NCBI GenBank assembly: GCA_910575475.1
Contig: CAJTGD010000053.1
Span: 1-32,720, forward strand
Origin: Lachnospiraceae bacterium
GTDB taxonomy: Bacteria > Bacillota > Clostridia > Lachnospirales > Lachnospiraceae
Direction of reading: 5' to 3'
DNA: 32,720 nt
Shown: positions 24,003 to 32,714 of the stretch, in pieces
How positions within the stretch are numbered: position 1 is the stretch's first letter
How the letters are laid out: each line of letters opens with the position of its first letter
Made by a program: the position numbers and the translations under genes
The notes under the pieces: generated by a model
What the model saw: only the letters and a program-made list of their open reading frames with translations
Database searches by the model: none
Told to the model about the DNA's origin: nothing

Positions 24003-24033
24003 TTGACCGTACAGTTACTGTACGGTCTATGAT
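24003..24033 (+). promoter_or_regulatory. MerR-type operator-promoter of the MATE gene
   Basis: TTGACC (24003-24008) and TATGAT (24028-24033) are 19 bp apart, the over-long spacer typical of MerR targets. GACCGTACAG (24005-24014) is repeated as its exact reverse complement at 24018-24027, three bases later, so the dyad fills the spacer. The dyad also lies next to the merR ribosome binding site, so autoregulation is likely. Confidence 0.92.
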
Positions 24034-24069
24034 ACTATATACAGATCATAAAAGCAAGGAGAAAACACA

Positions 24070-25404
24070 ATGGAAAATCAAACCTTATACGAAAAGCCGG
24101 TTACATGGAAGCATATTCTGAAATTTGCCGTCCCCACCATAGCCATGACGGTATTTATGTCCTTCTACACCATGGTTGACGGCCTGTTTGTGTCCAACCT
24201 GATCGGTACAAACGCGCTCTCCGCAATCAATCTGACGGCGCCGGTCATCCAGGTTGTGACCGCCGTTTCCACCATGCTGGCCACCGGAGGCAGCGCGGTG
24301 ATCATGAAAAAAATGGGAGAGCAGAAGGTCTCGGAGGCAAGGGAGGACTTTACCTTTTTAATCCTGGTCAACGCTGCGGTGGGATTTGTGATGTGCGCTC
24401 TGGGCTATCTGGCGATGGGGCCGGTTTTCGCAGGGATGAATCTGTCTGCGGAGGTGGCCGGATACTGTGTGGAATACTTGAGCCGGTATCTGCTGTTTAC
24501 GGTTCCGATCCTGCTGATGAACAACTTTACACTCTATATGATCGCCAGCGAAAAGGCAACGCTTTCCCTGGTATGCTCCGTGACAGGTGGCGTTTTGAAC
24601 ATGGTGCTGGACTATGTATTTATAGGGGTGCTGGACATGGGGATCGGCGGCGCGGCCGTGGCGACAGGGATGGGATACTCTGTGACAGCGGTTGTGGGAC
24701 TGGGCGTGTTCAGCCGGAAAACAAGCCTTCTCCATTTCCGCAAACCAGTGCCGCGCGTCAAGGTGCTTGTAAACGCGGCGTCAAACGGATGCTCGGAGAT
24801 GGCCACAGCACTTGTTACCGGGATCATCACGATGATGTTCAATTGGACGATGCTGAGATATGTGGGGGAAAACGGCGTGGCTGCGGTTACGATCATCATG
24901 TATGTGCTGATGTTTGTCAGTTCCCTGTATACCGGATATTCCTACGGGGTGGCGCCCATGATCAGCTATTATCACGGGGAAGAAAACCACGGAAAACTGA
25001 AAACGCTGATCAGGATCAGCCTGAAAGTGATCGCCTGCATTTCCGTCCTGTCGCTTGCTGCATCCTTTGCACTGACAAAACCGCTGGTATCCGTGTTCGC
25101 AAGACCGGACAATCCGGTCTATGACTTGGCCGTGACCGGAAACCGGATCTGCGCCATAGCGCTTATATTTATCGGTTTTAATATTTTTGCAAGCGGGATG
25201 TTCACCGCACTGTCCAACGGAGTGGTGTCGGCGGTCCTGGCATTTTCCCGATCCTTTGTATTCATGCTAATCACCATGCTGGTGCTTCCGCTGTTTCTGG
25301 GGGTCAGCGGAATCTGGCTGGCCACGCCTGCGGCGGAGCTGATGGCGCTGGTGCTGTCGGCGGGGATGTTCTGGAAGCATAGGAAAACGTATGGCTACCT
25401 TTGA
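24070..25404 (+). CDS. MATE-family multidrug efflux transporter
   Basis: Membrane protein of 444 residues with about twelve hydrophobic helices in two similar halves, the MATE/MepA pattern. The N-terminus has PTIAMTVFMSFYTMVDGLFVS and NLIGTNALSAINLTAPV, typical of the family. It should export cationic or amphipathic compounds using Na+ or H+ gradients. The ATG follows AAGGAG. It is divergent from merR and controlled by the operator at 24003-24033. Its 3' end overlaps the converging methyltransferase gene by 10 bp. Confidence 0.93.
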   Translation: MENQTLYEKPVTWKHILKFAVPTIAMTVFMSFYTMVDGLFVSNLIGTNALSAINLTAPVIQVVTAVSTMLATGGSAVIMKKMGEQKVSEAREDFTFLILVNAAVGFVMCALGYLAMGPVFAGMNLSAEVAGYCVEYLSRYLLFTVPILLMNNFTLYMIASEKATLSLVCSVTGGVLNMVLDYVFIGVLDMGIGGAAVATGMGYSVTAVVGLGVFSRKTSLLHFRKPVPRVKVLVNAASNGCSEMATALVTGIITMMFNWTMLRYVGENGVAAVTIIMYVLMFVSSLYTGYSYGVAPMISYYHGEENHGKLKTLIRISLKVIACISVLSLAASFALTKPLVSVFARPDNPVYDLAVTGNRICAIALIFIGFNIFASGMFTALSNGVVSAVLAFSRSFVFMLITMLVLPLFLGVSGIWLATPAAELMALVLSAGMFWKHRKTYGYL

Positions 25405-25901
25405 ACAATCTCTGCGTTTTCCATAGTAAGCAGATGCAGCTTTTTCTCAATCCCGCCGGCGTAGCCTGTCAGGCTTCCGTCTGTTCCCACCACCCGGTGG
25501 CAGGGAATGATCAGTGAAATGGGGTTGTGCCCCACTGCGCCTCCCACCGCCTGGGCAGACATATGAGGAAGCCCCATCTGTTTTGCGACGCGGTCCGCAA
25601 TCCCGCCGTATGTCAGAGTCTGCCCGAATGGAATCGTAAGCAATAGTTCCCATACGGCTTTGCGGAAAGGCGTTGTTTCCATTTTCAGCGGCGGCGTGAA
25701 ATCCGGAGCCTTGCCGCTGAAATAGATGTCAAGCCATTTCCTGGTTTCTTCAAACACAGGGAGGGGTTGTTCCTCATATTCTTTTGGCAGCGTACTGCCG
25801 AAATACTTCTGGCCGTCAAACCATAGTCCTGTGAGTTCGTTTCCAATGCCGGAAATCGTAATACCGCCCAGGGGCGAATGATAATGATAAACAGATGTCA
25901 T
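25395..25901 (-). CDS. ogt: Methylated-DNA-[protein]-cysteine S-methyltransferase
   Basis: Suicide repair enzyme that moves a methyl group from O6-methylguanine to its own cysteine. From the ATG at 25901 (after TTTTGAGG) it has 168 residues, normal for Ogt. A TTG at 25916 is in frame but lies at the ribosome binding site. The active-site motif IPCHRVVG puts the cysteine at residue 134. The preceding helix-turn-helix DNA-binding part (TYGGIADRVA and HMSAQAVGGAVGHNP) is intact. It converges on the MATE gene with a 10-bp overlap and no terminator between. Confidence 0.96.
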   Translation of the reverse strand: MTSVYHYHSPLGGITISGIGNELTGLWFDGQKYFGSTLPKEYEEQPLPVFEETRKWLDIYFSGKAPDFTPPLKMETTPFRKAVWELLLTIPFGQTLTYGGIADRVAKQMGLPHMSAQAVGGAVGHNPISLIIPCHRVVGTDGSLTGYAGGIEKKLHLLTMENAEIVQR

Positions 25902-25984
25902 GATATGATACCTCAAAATATGAGTTATAGTCTGAGCTTTTTCGACGGCATCCGATGCGGATTTTCGTGCCGCCCTGAAAGCTG

Positions 25985-27259
25985 TTATTTACGAATTTCA
26001 TCGTCCTGTGTGCTTTTTCTGTATTCTCTCGGGCTTATGCCGAAGTGCTCCTTAAACATTTTTGTAAAATATGAGACATTGCCCTGCCCGCATTGGTTCG
26101 CGATCTCCTCTACAGATTGGGAGGTACTTCTGAGGAGCCCGGCGGCGTGCGCAAGCTGTCTTGCATGTACATAAGCGGTAATGTTCTGTCCGGTTTCTTT
26201 TCGGAACAGCACACTGAGGTATTGTTTTGAAACATAATTCCTGAGAGCCAGATCTGCCAGCGACGGATTTTCATTAAAATGACGATCAATATACAGGATG
26301 CAGCTTTCCACCAGGGGATGGTATTTCTTTGAAGCGTACTCTGCGGCAAAACGGCAGTATTCCTGAATAATTTTCTCAGACATGCCGCGAAGTATGGAGA
26401 CCGACTCTTCCGCAATCACCTGCCGGGAGATCCTGGATGAGATCGTGTCTATATGGATCGGATGGACGCCGCCTTTTTCTATTGCTTTGCGGCAGAGGAC
26501 GTTGAGAACCGTCAGTTTGCCGTGATAATCGACCACTTCATCTACCGACCTGGGGAAGAAAGTCAGATGCTCCTGCGTACGGAATGCAGACAGGGCTTTC
26601 TCGCTGTCACCTTGTGAAACTGCCTCCATCAACTGATTTTCCAAAATATAAAAATTCTCAATGGTGTCGTCTATCACACGGGTCTCCGGCTGCTGTTCCG
26701 CCGGAGCGCAGGATAGAAGCGTGCCCGGAAAACGTTCCAGGCAAACCTGTTTTCCAAAGACCTCTCTTGTAATGGCCAGCAGTGTCCGCTCAAATAACTC
26801 CGGGGCCTCCAACGGGACAAACTGTCCGTAATAAGAAGTGAATCCTGCAAGAAAGTCCATAGGGAGGCCGTTCTTTTTCAGAATATCCGTGATCCGCTTC
26901 CGGTTCATTTTTTCTGTAAGAAACGGGCCGATTCGGAAAAAGCGGAGCCGGCCTTCCAGGTCGGTTTTAAAGAAATAATAGGTGAGCTGAAAGGAATCTG
27001 TGATAACGGCCAAAGCGTCATGCGGAAGCTTCCGCTGCAGAAATTCATGAAAACAGAGATATGCATGCTCGGTCAGGAACATGCGCCGAAGATTCAAATC
27101 AATTTCAAACAGGGCAAGTGATTCAATCTCGATGGAAATGCAGTCTGTCCGAAGCAGTTTCAGCATTCCGAGAAACGTACGGACGGATGCATGTTCCGAT
27201 TGGGCAGAATCCGCAGTATCCCTTTGTGGTTGTAATGAAAAATTTTTATTTTTTCCCAT
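25985..27259 (-). CDS. AraC-family transcriptional regulator
   Basis: DNA-binding regulator of 424 residues from the ATG at 27259, eight bases after GGAGGGA; a longer start at 27313 lacks such a site. The C-terminal 100 residues form two helix-turn-helix motifs (SLADLALRNYVSKQYLSVLF and SVEEIANQCGQGNVSYFTKM, then FGISPREYRK). The N-terminal 300 residues are a sensor region that I cannot assign to a named domain (ITDSFQLTYYFFKTDLEG, IGPFLTEKM). It is divergent from the GH2-symporter-esterase genes and is the natural candidate to control them. It is also the only sugar-type regulator in the window, so it may act on the repeats at 15986-16078. Confidence 0.93.
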   Translation of the reverse strand: MGKNKNFSLQPQRDTADSAQSEHASVRTFLGMLKLLRTDCISIEIESLALFEIDLNLRRMFLTEHAYLCFHEFLQRKLPHDALAVITDSFQLTYYFFKTDLEGRLRFFRIGPFLTEKMNRKRITDILKKNGLPMDFLAGFTSYYGQFVPLEAPELFERTLLAITREVFGKQVCLERFPGTLLSCAPAEQQPETRVIDDTIENFYILENQLMEAVSQGDSEKALSAFRTQEHLTFFPRSVDEVVDYHGKLTVLNVLCRKAIEKGGVHPIHIDTISSRISRQVIAEESVSILRGMSEKIIQEYCRFAAEYASKKYHPLVESCILYIDRHFNENPSLADLALRNYVSKQYLSVLFRKETGQNITAYVHARQLAHAAGLLRSTSQSVEEIANQCGQGNVSYFTKMFKEHFGISPREYRKSTQDDEIRK

Positions 27260-27419
27260 ATCACGGGTCCCTCCATAATTTACCGCGGCCTGCGGCATGT
27301 AAAAAATGTTCATATATTTTTACAAGTGAGATCACAAACAGACATTCAGATGCTTTTATAATACCATATGTCGAAAAAAAAGGGAAGTACGGCAGGGTAT
27401 TCCAAATAGCAGGATATTC

Positions 27420-27442
27420 ATTAATTTTAACACAAAATTAAT
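27420..27442. promoter_or_regulatory. AT-rich inverted repeat between araC-type gene and GH2
   Basis: ATTAATTTT (27420-27428) and AAAATTAAT (27434-27442) form a perfect 9-bp inverted repeat with a 5-base centre. It lies about 160 bp from the regulator start and 120 bp from the GH2 start, a fitting place for an operator. Confidence 0.4.
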
Positions 27443-27469
27443 CATTGAAAGAAAAGATGTAAAAGATAA

Positions 27470-27492
27470 AGAAACAAACGAAGAATGTTTCT
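27470..27492. promoter_or_regulatory. Second inverted repeat upstream of GH2
   Basis: AGAAACA (27470-27476) and TGTTTCT (27486-27492) are perfect 7-bp arms nine bases apart, 68 bp before the GH2 start. Just after it, AAAAAGCGGGTAAAAT (27505-27520) loosely recalls the A-tract/CGGG core of the repeats at 15986-16078. No convincing -35/-10 pair was found in the 27260-27559 gap. Confidence 0.35.
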
Positions 27493-27559
27493 GTTGCCGA
27501 TGACAAAAAGCGGGTAAAATCGGAATTAGCAAATAAGTTGGAAAGGAGTTGCAGCTATA

Positions 27560-29767
27560 TTGAGAGAGATCAGGAACTTTAATGACGGATGGGGGTTCAA
27601 AAAAGGGAACTGTGAAGCGCCGGAAACATTTTTTCCCGCAGATGCAGAGCCGGTTACGCTTCCGCATACATGGTATGAAGACGGGGAGTACTATCAGGGA
27701 GACGCATGTTATCAGAAGTTGTTTCCATGGAAAAAGGAACCCGGAAAAAAAGTGTTCCTTTCGTTTGAAGGCGTGGATAAAAGCTGCCGGGTTTACTTGA
27801 ACGGGGCAAAAGCCGGGGAGCATCAGGGGGCTTACAGCACATTCCGTATGGACATAACGGAAGCGCTCAGGAATGGGAATAATCTTCTGACCGTGCTTGT
27901 CAATAATGAAAAAGGAACGGATGTCAACCCCATTTCCGGAGACTTTACACTGTTCGGCGGGATTTACAGGGATGTGAAGCTCATCCTCACGCCGGAAATC
28001 CATTTTGATCCGGTATGGTATGGAACCGATGGGGTGACGGCCAGCGCGGTCCTGACGGAGGACGGGACAGGCAAGGTAGAGGTAAAGGCCAGGACCGTCG
28101 TTCCGGAAGGGATGGAAGCGGATCTGGAGGTCAGCTTGTGGGATGCAGACGGGAACTGTGTGTGCATAGTAACGCAAAAAAAGGAACTTGCAGTCTTGCG
28201 GGTATCCGATCCGGTCTGCTGGGACGGCACGAAGTCGCCCTGTCTCTATACACTGAAAGCGGCGCTGCGATGCGGGGAAACCATCGAAGATCTTGTGGAA
28301 CTTCAGATTGGATTCCGCCGTATTGCTATGGATCCGGAGCAGGGATTTTTCCTCAACGGCAGGCGTCTGAAGCTGAACGGTGTGGCAAAGCATCAGGATA
28401 CAGCGGGAAAATTTTCGGCGGCAGGTGAAGAGGACTGGCAGAGGGATCTTGCGCTGATCCGGGAGATCGGGGCCAATGCGGTCCGGTTGTCCCATTACCA
28501 GCATCCGCAGCGATTTTATGACCTGTGCGACAGCAGCGGACTGATCGTCTGGACTGAAATCCCCATGCTGCGGCTGATCGAGAAAGAGACACTGGTGAAC
28601 AATGCGGAGGAACAGCTAAAGGAGCTGATCTTTCAAAACATGCACCATCCGTCGATCTGCTTCTACGGCGTGGAGAATGAGATCGCTATGTTCGGGGAGA
28701 CGGATTTTATGCACCATGAGGTAAAGCGCCTCCATGAACTTGCGAAGAGCCTTGATCCGAGCCGGTTCACGGCAGCGGCAAACCTCAACAGCGTGGAGTA
28801 CGATTCTCCTTTGAATCGTATCACGGATGTGGTGGGTTACAACCTGTATTTTGGCTGGTATTACGGCGAGATGCCGGATTTTGCTTCGTTCTTTGACGGT
28901 TTCCACAGCGTCAACGCAAATGTTCCGCTTGCAGTGACGGAATATGGGGCGGACTGCAATACCGCATTTCACAGCACGGCTCCTAAGCGCAAAGATTACA
29001 CGGAAGAATTCCAGGCGCTTTTTCACGAGACCGTGTATCCGTATATCGAAGAGCGGGGCTATATCTGGGGCAGCTTTGTGTGGAACATGTTTGATTTTGT
29101 CAGCGGCATCCGGAATGAGGGCGGCGTAAAATACCGTAATAATAAGGGCCTGGTGACTTTTGACCGCCAGATACGCAAAGATGCGTTCTACTATTATAAA
29201 GCAAAATGGTCCGAAGAGCCTTTTGTACATATCACAGGGAAACGGTATCAGAACCGGACCGGTAAGTGCATGGATGTGAAGGTGTATTCCAACTGCCCGG
29301 CGGTTGTCCTTCATACGCAGGACGGGGAATGGAGTCTGGATTCTTCCAACGGCGTATTCCTTTTTGAAAATATCCCGTTTTCCGGAGAGGGAATCTGTGT
29401 AAAAGCAGAGGCAGGAAATGTTAGCGATACGGCAGAATTCCGATATGTGGAAGAGGAGGATCCGTCGTATGTCTATGTGGATCCGAATCCCGGCCCCAAT
29501 GTCAAAAACTGGTTTGTGGACGAGGTGGAGAAGGCAAAACTTTTCCCGGCAGGGCGCTGGTCTGTCATGGATACGGTCAACGACCTTCTAACGAGCAGCG
29601 AGGCGATGGCCCTGATCGATGAGAGCAGCCCGGAATTAGGGGAATACATGCGTGATACCGTTGGGACGTTTACCCTGGAACAGGTGGCGGCGTATGCGAA
29701 AACCCTGATCGACGAAGAGTCGTTTATGGAGCTGAACAAAAAGCTGGTCCTGATAAAAAAGAAGTGA
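27560..29767 (+). CDS. Glycoside hydrolase family 2 (beta-galactosidase-like), with C-terminal helical module
   Basis: Cytoplasmic retaining beta-glycosidase of 735 residues, starting at TTG 27560 after GGAAAGGAG (11-base spacing). It has an N-terminal jelly-roll (about 1-150, with LFGGIYRDVKLI), an Ig-like domain (about 160-255) and a TIM barrel (about 260-560). E374 in GVENEIAMFG is the predicted acid/base; the usual G-N-E is E-N-E here. E461 in VTEYGADC is the predicted nucleophile. A beta-rich domain follows, then a helical tail (about 668-730: MDTVNDLLTSSEAMALIDES, then TFTLEQVAAYAKTL) resembling the GH78 tail. No signal peptide. It is first in a run with a symporter and an esterase. Confidence 0.92.
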   Translation: MREIRNFNDGWGFKKGNCEAPETFFPADAEPVTLPHTWYEDGEYYQGDACYQKLFPWKKEPGKKVFLSFEGVDKSCRVYLNGAKAGEHQGAYSTFRMDITEALRNGNNLLTVLVNNEKGTDVNPISGDFTLFGGIYRDVKLILTPEIHFDPVWYGTDGVTASAVLTEDGTGKVEVKARTVVPEGMEADLEVSLWDADGNCVCIVTQKKELAVLRVSDPVCWDGTKSPCLYTLKAALRCGETIEDLVELQIGFRRIAMDPEQGFFLNGRRLKLNGVAKHQDTAGKFSAAGEEDWQRDLALIREIGANAVRLSHYQHPQRFYDLCDSSGLIVWTEIPMLRLIEKETLVNNAEEQLKELIFQNMHHPSICFYGVENEIAMFGETDFMHHEVKRLHELAKSLDPSRFTAAANLNSVEYDSPLNRITDVVGYNLYFGWYYGEMPDFASFFDGFHSVNANVPLAVTEYGADCNTAFHSTAPKRKDYTEEFQALFHETVYPYIEERGYIWGSFVWNMFDFVSGIRNEGGVKYRNNKGLVTFDRQIRKDAFYYYKAKWSEEPFVHITGKRYQNRTGKCMDVKVYSNCPAVVLHTQDGEWSLDSSNGVFLFENIPFSGEGICVKAEAGNVSDTAEFRYVEEEDPSYVYVDPNPGPNVKNWFVDEVEKAKLFPAGRWSVMDTVNDLLTSSEAMALIDESSPELGEYMRDTVGTFTLEQVAAYAKTLIDEESFMELNKKLVLIKKK

Positions 29768-29795
29768 CGCGGCCTGGCTGCTTCACAGAATGAAA

Positions 29796-29814
29796 GGAAT
29801 GGGACGTCCATTCC
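29796..29814. promoter_or_regulatory. 19-bp inverted repeat between GH2 and the second symporter
   Basis: GGAATGG (29796-29802) and CCATTCC (29808-29814) flank GACGT. It lies 34 bp before the symporter start codon. It could be an operator or an mRNA hairpin separating the two genes; there is no T-run. Confidence 0.4.
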
Positions 29815-29848
29815 AAAGAGAAACTCTATACAAATTCGAGGAGGATAA

Positions 29849-31264
29849 ATGAAAATGGAACAAAAGAATTTCAGAAAGTTTGGGATCCGGGATCAGGTAG
29901 GATATTTCTTCGGAGATCTCGCGGGAAGCATGGTCAATCTGTATATCGGCGCGTTTTTTCTTATGTTCGCCACCTATGTGCTGGGGATCACTCCGCAGTG
30001 GATGGCAGGGCTGTTTCTTTTCGCGAAAATATGGGATGCGGTCAATGACCCGATGATCGGTTCACTGCCGGACCGTATGCGTCTCGGGAAATCCGGGGAC
30101 AAATTCAAACCATTTATTAAAGTTGCCATGATCCCGCTGGCATTGTCCGGCCTGATCCTGTTTGCGGATACTTCCAGCTGGTCCATGACCATGAAGCACA
30201 TCTGGGTGGCAGTGGGATATATTATCTATGGCATGAGCTATACCGGAACGTCTATGCCCTACGGCGCCATGTCTACGGTCATTACCAAGGATCCTGTGGA
30301 GCGTACCAAGTTGTCAAGGGCAAGGAGCCTGGGCGGAACTGCGATCGGCATCTTCTTTATGCCCATCGTGTCCATGTTTATCTGGAATGAAGACCAGTCG
30401 CCCAATGCAAAAGCCTTTTTCATGTTTGCCATCATTGCAGGCATTCTGTCAATTATTTTTTATATGCTCCTGCTGAACCTTACAACAGAGCGGTACAGCC
30501 AGATTGAGACAGATTCGGCAGAGACTGGAAAAAGGGAGAAAACAGAACAAAAATACAGTTTCAAACAGGCAGTTTTGAGTACTCTGCAGAACAGGCCGTT
30601 GATCGGGATCATGATTGCTTCGATCGGTTCCGCTTTTGCGGCAAATGCACAGATTTCACTGGCAAGTTATATTTACAAGGAATATTACGGAATGCCGAAG
30701 ATTTTTTCTCTGACTACGTTGGTAAACATTCCGGTCATGTTGGTCTGCTTTTCCCTGATCCCGAAGCTCAGCGAGAAGTTCGGGAAGCAGAAACTGGTGA
30801 TTGGAGGGATTATCTATAATCTGGTATTCTCTCTGATCCTGTTCCTGTTCCCGATCTCCAACGCTTATGTATACCTTGTGCTCAGTACGCTGTGCAGCGT
30901 GGGACAGACCGTATTTTTGATGCTGGTGTGGGCTTTTGTCAACGACTGTATTGATTATCAGGAATATAAGACACATGTCAGAAACGACGGCACTACCTAT
31001 TCCATCTATACCTTCAGCAAGAAGGTGGGCGATTCCATTGCAGGCAGCGGTGTTACATTTCTTCTCGGCATGACCGGGTTTATCTCAGGGGTGAGCGCCC
31101 AGGCTGCCGGTGTAGGAGAAAATATCAGAAAGCTTGCGACCATTACGCCTGTGATCGCCTGTGGCATCCAGTTGATCGGCATGCTGCTCATCTACAATCT
31201 GAACAAAACGAAAACAGAGGAAATGTATGCGGAATTAAAGAGAAGACAGGACGCAGGGGAATGA
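29849..31264 (+). CDS. GPH-family sugar:cation symporter (MFS), second copy
   Basis: MelB-like transporter of 471 residues with about twelve hydrophobic helices. The family signature WDAVNDPMIG begins at W62, followed by the DRMRLGKSGDKFKPF loop. The ATG follows GAGGAGG. It is clearly diverged from the symporter at 16226-17674, so the two loci probably take up different substrates. Together with the preceding GH2 and following esterase it forms an import-and-hydrolyse unit. Confidence 0.93.
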   Translation: MKMEQKNFRKFGIRDQVGYFFGDLAGSMVNLYIGAFFLMFATYVLGITPQWMAGLFLFAKIWDAVNDPMIGSLPDRMRLGKSGDKFKPFIKVAMIPLALSGLILFADTSSWSMTMKHIWVAVGYIIYGMSYTGTSMPYGAMSTVITKDPVERTKLSRARSLGGTAIGIFFMPIVSMFIWNEDQSPNAKAFFMFAIIAGILSIIFYMLLLNLTTERYSQIETDSAETGKREKTEQKYSFKQAVLSTLQNRPLIGIMIASIGSAFAANAQISLASYIYKEYYGMPKIFSLTTLVNIPVMLVCFSLIPKLSEKFGKQKLVIGGIIYNLVFSLILFLFPISNAYVYLVLSTLCSVGQTVFLMLVWAFVNDCIDYQEYKTHVRNDGTTYSIYTFSKKVGDSIAGSGVTFLLGMTGFISGVSAQAAGVGENIRKLATITPVIACGIQLIGMLLIYNLNKTKTEEMYAELKRRQDAGE

Positions 31265-31288
31265 TTCTTTGAATAAGGAGCTGTGATT

Positions 31289-32596
31289 ATGGAAGCTGTA
31301 AGATGTGAAACAAACTGCGGAAGCCTGGAGGGCTTCCGCAAAGACGGGGTATGTCGGTATCTCGGCATCCGTTATGCTGCGGCAGGACGGTGGGAGTATC
31401 CTAAGGAGATTACACATTGGGACGGGGTATGCAGTGCCGCGGAGTTCGGCCCGGCCGCTATGCAGCAGAGGACTTTTGAGCCGGAAACGGAGGAAAGCTT
31501 TTATTACAGGGAGTTCCGTAAGGGAATTGATTTTTCTTACAGTGAGGACTGCCAGTATCTGAACCTGTATGTGCCGAAGCATTGCGAGAATGCGCCTGTC
31601 ATCCTGTATATCCACGGCGGGGCTTTCCAGGGCGGCGCAGGCCATGAGAAGCCTTTTGACGGCAGCCTTTACGCGCAGCGGGGCATCATCTTTGCCAGCT
31701 GCAATTACCGCCTTGGACCGTTCGGATTCTGCTCACATCCCCTTTTGAAAGAGGAAGCGGGGCACACGGGGAACTATGGGCTTTACGATCAATTGACAGC
31801 GGTAAAATGGCTGTATCATAATATCGGGGCCTTCGGAGGAAATCCAGAAAATATTACGGTCATGGGGCAGTCGGCAGGAGCCATGAGCATCCAGCAGCTA
31901 TGCTCCTCCCGGGAGGCAGAACCCTACATCGCGAAGGCGATTATGACCAGCGGCGGGGGGATCGGAAAGCAGTTCGCGAAATTTATGACTGCGGAAGAAA
32001 CCTATCCGTTCTGGGAGAAAGTATTGTCTGCTCTTGGCAGCAGCATGCGGGAATGGCGGGAGGCGTCCCCGGAGCAAGTATTAAAACAAACGAATCTGGC
32101 TATGGCCGGGGATATGGAGGCCATCAACAATGTGATGCCTGTGCTGGACGGGGTGATGATCACGGAACGCGGCGAAGAACTGGAGCAGAGCGGAAACTGG
32201 CTCAAAATACCTTATATGGCCGGCACCACGAAAGATGATATGCTGGCCCCGGTATTGACCGGGATGGCAAAGGAATGGGCAGCGCTGCAGTTTGAAAAAG
32301 GATATCCTTCTGCGTACTGCTTCTGGTTTGGCCGGAATCTTCCGGGGGACGACAAAGGGGCCTGGCATTCCAGCGAACTGTGGTATACCATCGGGCAGCT
32401 TGGCCGCTGCTGGCGTCCGTTTGAGAAATGGGACAGAGAGATCAGCAGGACGATGATGCAGTATATTGAAAACTTTGTGCGGAATGGGACTCCCTCAGGC
32501 AAGGGGCTTCCCGTGTGGGAAAGTACGAATCATCCGGATGCGCCGGTTTTGTGTATCACGGACTCAGAGATCAAAATGGGGATGCCTTTTGCATGA
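31289..32596 (+). CDS. Type-B carboxylesterase (alpha/beta-hydrolase)
   Basis: Serine esterase of 435 residues from the ATG at 31289, eight bases after AAGGAG; a GTG at 31283 is too close to that site. The family signatures are present: EDCQYLNLYVP, the oxyanion-hole YIHGGAFQGG, and GQSAGAMS, whose serine (S195) is the nucleophile. H360 in GAWHSSELW is the likely catalytic histidine. It lacks a signal peptide, so it should remove acyl groups (acetyl, feruloyl or similar) from imported glycosides in the cytoplasm. It is shorter than many family members (about 500 residues), mainly in the C-terminal half. It begins 24 bp after the symporter. Confidence 0.9.
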   Translation: MEAVRCETNCGSLEGFRKDGVCRYLGIRYAAAGRWEYPKEITHWDGVCSAAEFGPAAMQQRTFEPETEESFYYREFRKGIDFSYSEDCQYLNLYVPKHCENAPVILYIHGGAFQGGAGHEKPFDGSLYAQRGIIFASCNYRLGPFGFCSHPLLKEEAGHTGNYGLYDQLTAVKWLYHNIGAFGGNPENITVMGQSAGAMSIQQLCSSREAEPYIAKAIMTSGGGIGKQFAKFMTAEETYPFWEKVLSALGSSMREWREASPEQVLKQTNLAMAGDMEAINNVMPVLDGVMITERGEELEQSGNWLKIPYMAGTTKDDMLAPVLTGMAKEWAALQFEKGYPSAYCFWFGRNLPGDDKGAWHSSELWYTIGQLGRCWRPFEKWDREISRTMMQYIENFVRNGTPSGKGLPVWESTNHPDAPVLCITDSEIKMGMPFA

Positions 32597-32655
32597 ATCA
32601 GGAAGAAATGATACAGATCTTTCCTTATGATATTCACTTAACAGAACATCAATAA
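32593..32655 (+). CDS. Possible 20-residue peptide overlapping the esterase stop
   Basis: An ATGA overlap couples this short frame (MNQEEMIQIFPYDIHLTEHQ) to the end of the esterase. It may be a leftover start of a lost gene or chance. No known family is recognised. Confidence 0.15.
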   Translation: MNQEEMIQIFPYDIHLTEHQ

Positions 32656-32691
32656 AAAACATCAAAAGATAAATTTAGGTACAAGTATTCG

Positions 32692-32714
32692 GCCTGTCAA
32701 AAAGGCAGGCTTTT
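32692..32714 (+). terminator. Rho-independent terminator of the second glycoside locus
   Basis: GCCTGTC (32692-32698) pairs with GGCAGGC (32704-32710), including one G-T pair, around AAAAA, followed by TTTT. It closes the GH2-symporter-esterase unit. Confidence 0.75.
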
